The position numbers were made by a program, and so were the translations under genes. DNA of 12,061 nucleotides, taken from Bacillota bacterium (lineage in GTDB: Bacteria; Bacillota; Clostridia; Christensenellales; Aristaeellaceae). The stretch spans positions 1 to 12,061 of the forward strand of contig JAEWRJ010000122.1 in the NCBI GenBank assembly GCA_023460055.1, read 5' to 3'. A model generated the notes under the pieces. It saw only the letters and a program-made list of their open reading frames with translations. It was not told the DNA's origin and searched no databases. Of this stretch, positions 11,706 to 12,061 are shown piece after piece. The first letter of the stretch is position 1; every line of letters starts with the position of its first letter.

Positions 11706-12061
11706 ATGCTAAGAACGCATCCGCTTAACATGATCCGTAACATTGGCATCATGGCCCACATCGACGCCGGTAAGACCACCACGACAGAGCGCATCCTGTT
11801 TTACACAGGCCGCGTGCACCGTCTGGGTGAGACCCATGAGGGCAGCGCGACGATGGACTGGATGGCTCAGGAGCAGGAGCGCGGCATCACCATTACCTCT
11901 GCCGCTACCACCGCCCAATGGAAGGGTCATACCATCAACATAATCGACACACCCGGCCACGTCGACTTTACCGTGGAAGTTGAGCGTTCTTTGCGCGTTC
12001 TCGACGGCGCTGTCGCTGTATTCTGCGCCAAGGGCGGTGTCGAGCCTCAGTCTGAAATGGT
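11706..12061 (+). CDS. fusA: Elongation factor G, N-terminal part (3' partial)
   Basis: The first 118 codons of translation factor EF-G, which drives ribosomal translocation and recycling with GTP, are visible; the gene runs off the window. The GTPase G1 motif A-H-I-D-A-G-K-T-T-T is at 17-26, with T-E-R-I-L-F-Y-T-G after it, A-T-M-D-W-M, switch I E-R-G-I-T-I-T-S-A-A-T-T and G3 D-T-P-G-H-V-D-F. The start is ATG 11706 with GGAG (11691-11694) 11 nt upstream, rather long but the only plausible site. It is the third gene of the str operon after rpsG. Confidence 0.97.
   Translation, partial: MLRTHPLNMIRNIGIMAHIDAGKTTTTERILFYTGRVHRLGETHEGSATMDWMAQEQERGITITSAATTAQWKGHTINIIDTPGHVDFTVEVERSLRVLDGAVAVFCAKGGVEPQSEM

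Noticed and set aside
11105..11794. 229-codon minus-strand frame opposite rpsG and the fusA start
   Set aside because: It lies wholly opposite conserved ribosomal genes and is a shadow of their codon use.

Overview
The window looks like a chromosome segment of a Gram-positive bacterium of the phylum Bacillota, most likely a Clostridia-class anaerobe. The grounds are an LLH-family holin, a large serine recombinase with a Clostridia-style small ORF in front of it, the rpsL-rpsG-fusA order, strong AGGAGG-type ribosome binding sites and consensus sigma-A promoters. I cannot name the species.

Region 1 (1-2301) is the right part of a prophage, read left to right. It holds the 3' end of a tail-associated protein with chitin-binding-like repeats, an NlpC/P60-SH3b endolysin starting at TTG, a small one-TM coiled-coil protein and an LLH holin, closed by a strong intrinsic terminator. 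This is a complete-looking lysis cassette.

Region 2 (2302-5032) is a patchwork of recombination genes. It has a short 8-bp tandem repeat, the N-terminal 69 codons of a minus-strand serine recombinase that breaks off abruptly, two diverged copies of a roughly 52-bp sequence, several palindromes, and an intact two-gene unit of a 76-aa protein and a 525-aa large serine recombinase. One end of the mobile element probably lies here, either at the broken recombinase (about 2608) or between the intact recombinase and the tRNA-Val gene.

Region 3 (5033-7279) is housekeeping DNA. A minus-strand tRNA unit has a consensus promoter, a degraded tRNA 5' half, a compact structured insert, an intact tRNA-Val(CAC) and a terminator. 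It is followed by a minus-strand DEAD-box RNA helicase behind a cold-shock protein with a long leader, which reads as a cold-adaptation/RNA-remodelling pair, and then by a plus-strand tRNA-Arg(ACG) with its own promoter and terminator.

Region 4 (7340-10372) is a cell-wall-related island. A GNAT acetyltransferase overlaps a divergent NamZ/DUF1343 protein, convergent with a secreted beta-lactamase-family serine hydrolase. NamZ and a serine-hydrolase amidase are linked in Bacillus muropeptide recycling, so a similar role is a reasonable guess. However, this NamZ lacks the usual PEHG motif and a signal peptide.

Region 5 (10447-12061) is the str operon: a consensus promoter, a structured leader of about 150 nt, rpsL (S12, with Arg at the position-88 streptomycin-resistance site), rpsG (S7) and the first 118 codons of fusA (EF-G), with hairpins in both intercistronic gaps. 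rpoB/rpoC do not directly precede rpsL here.
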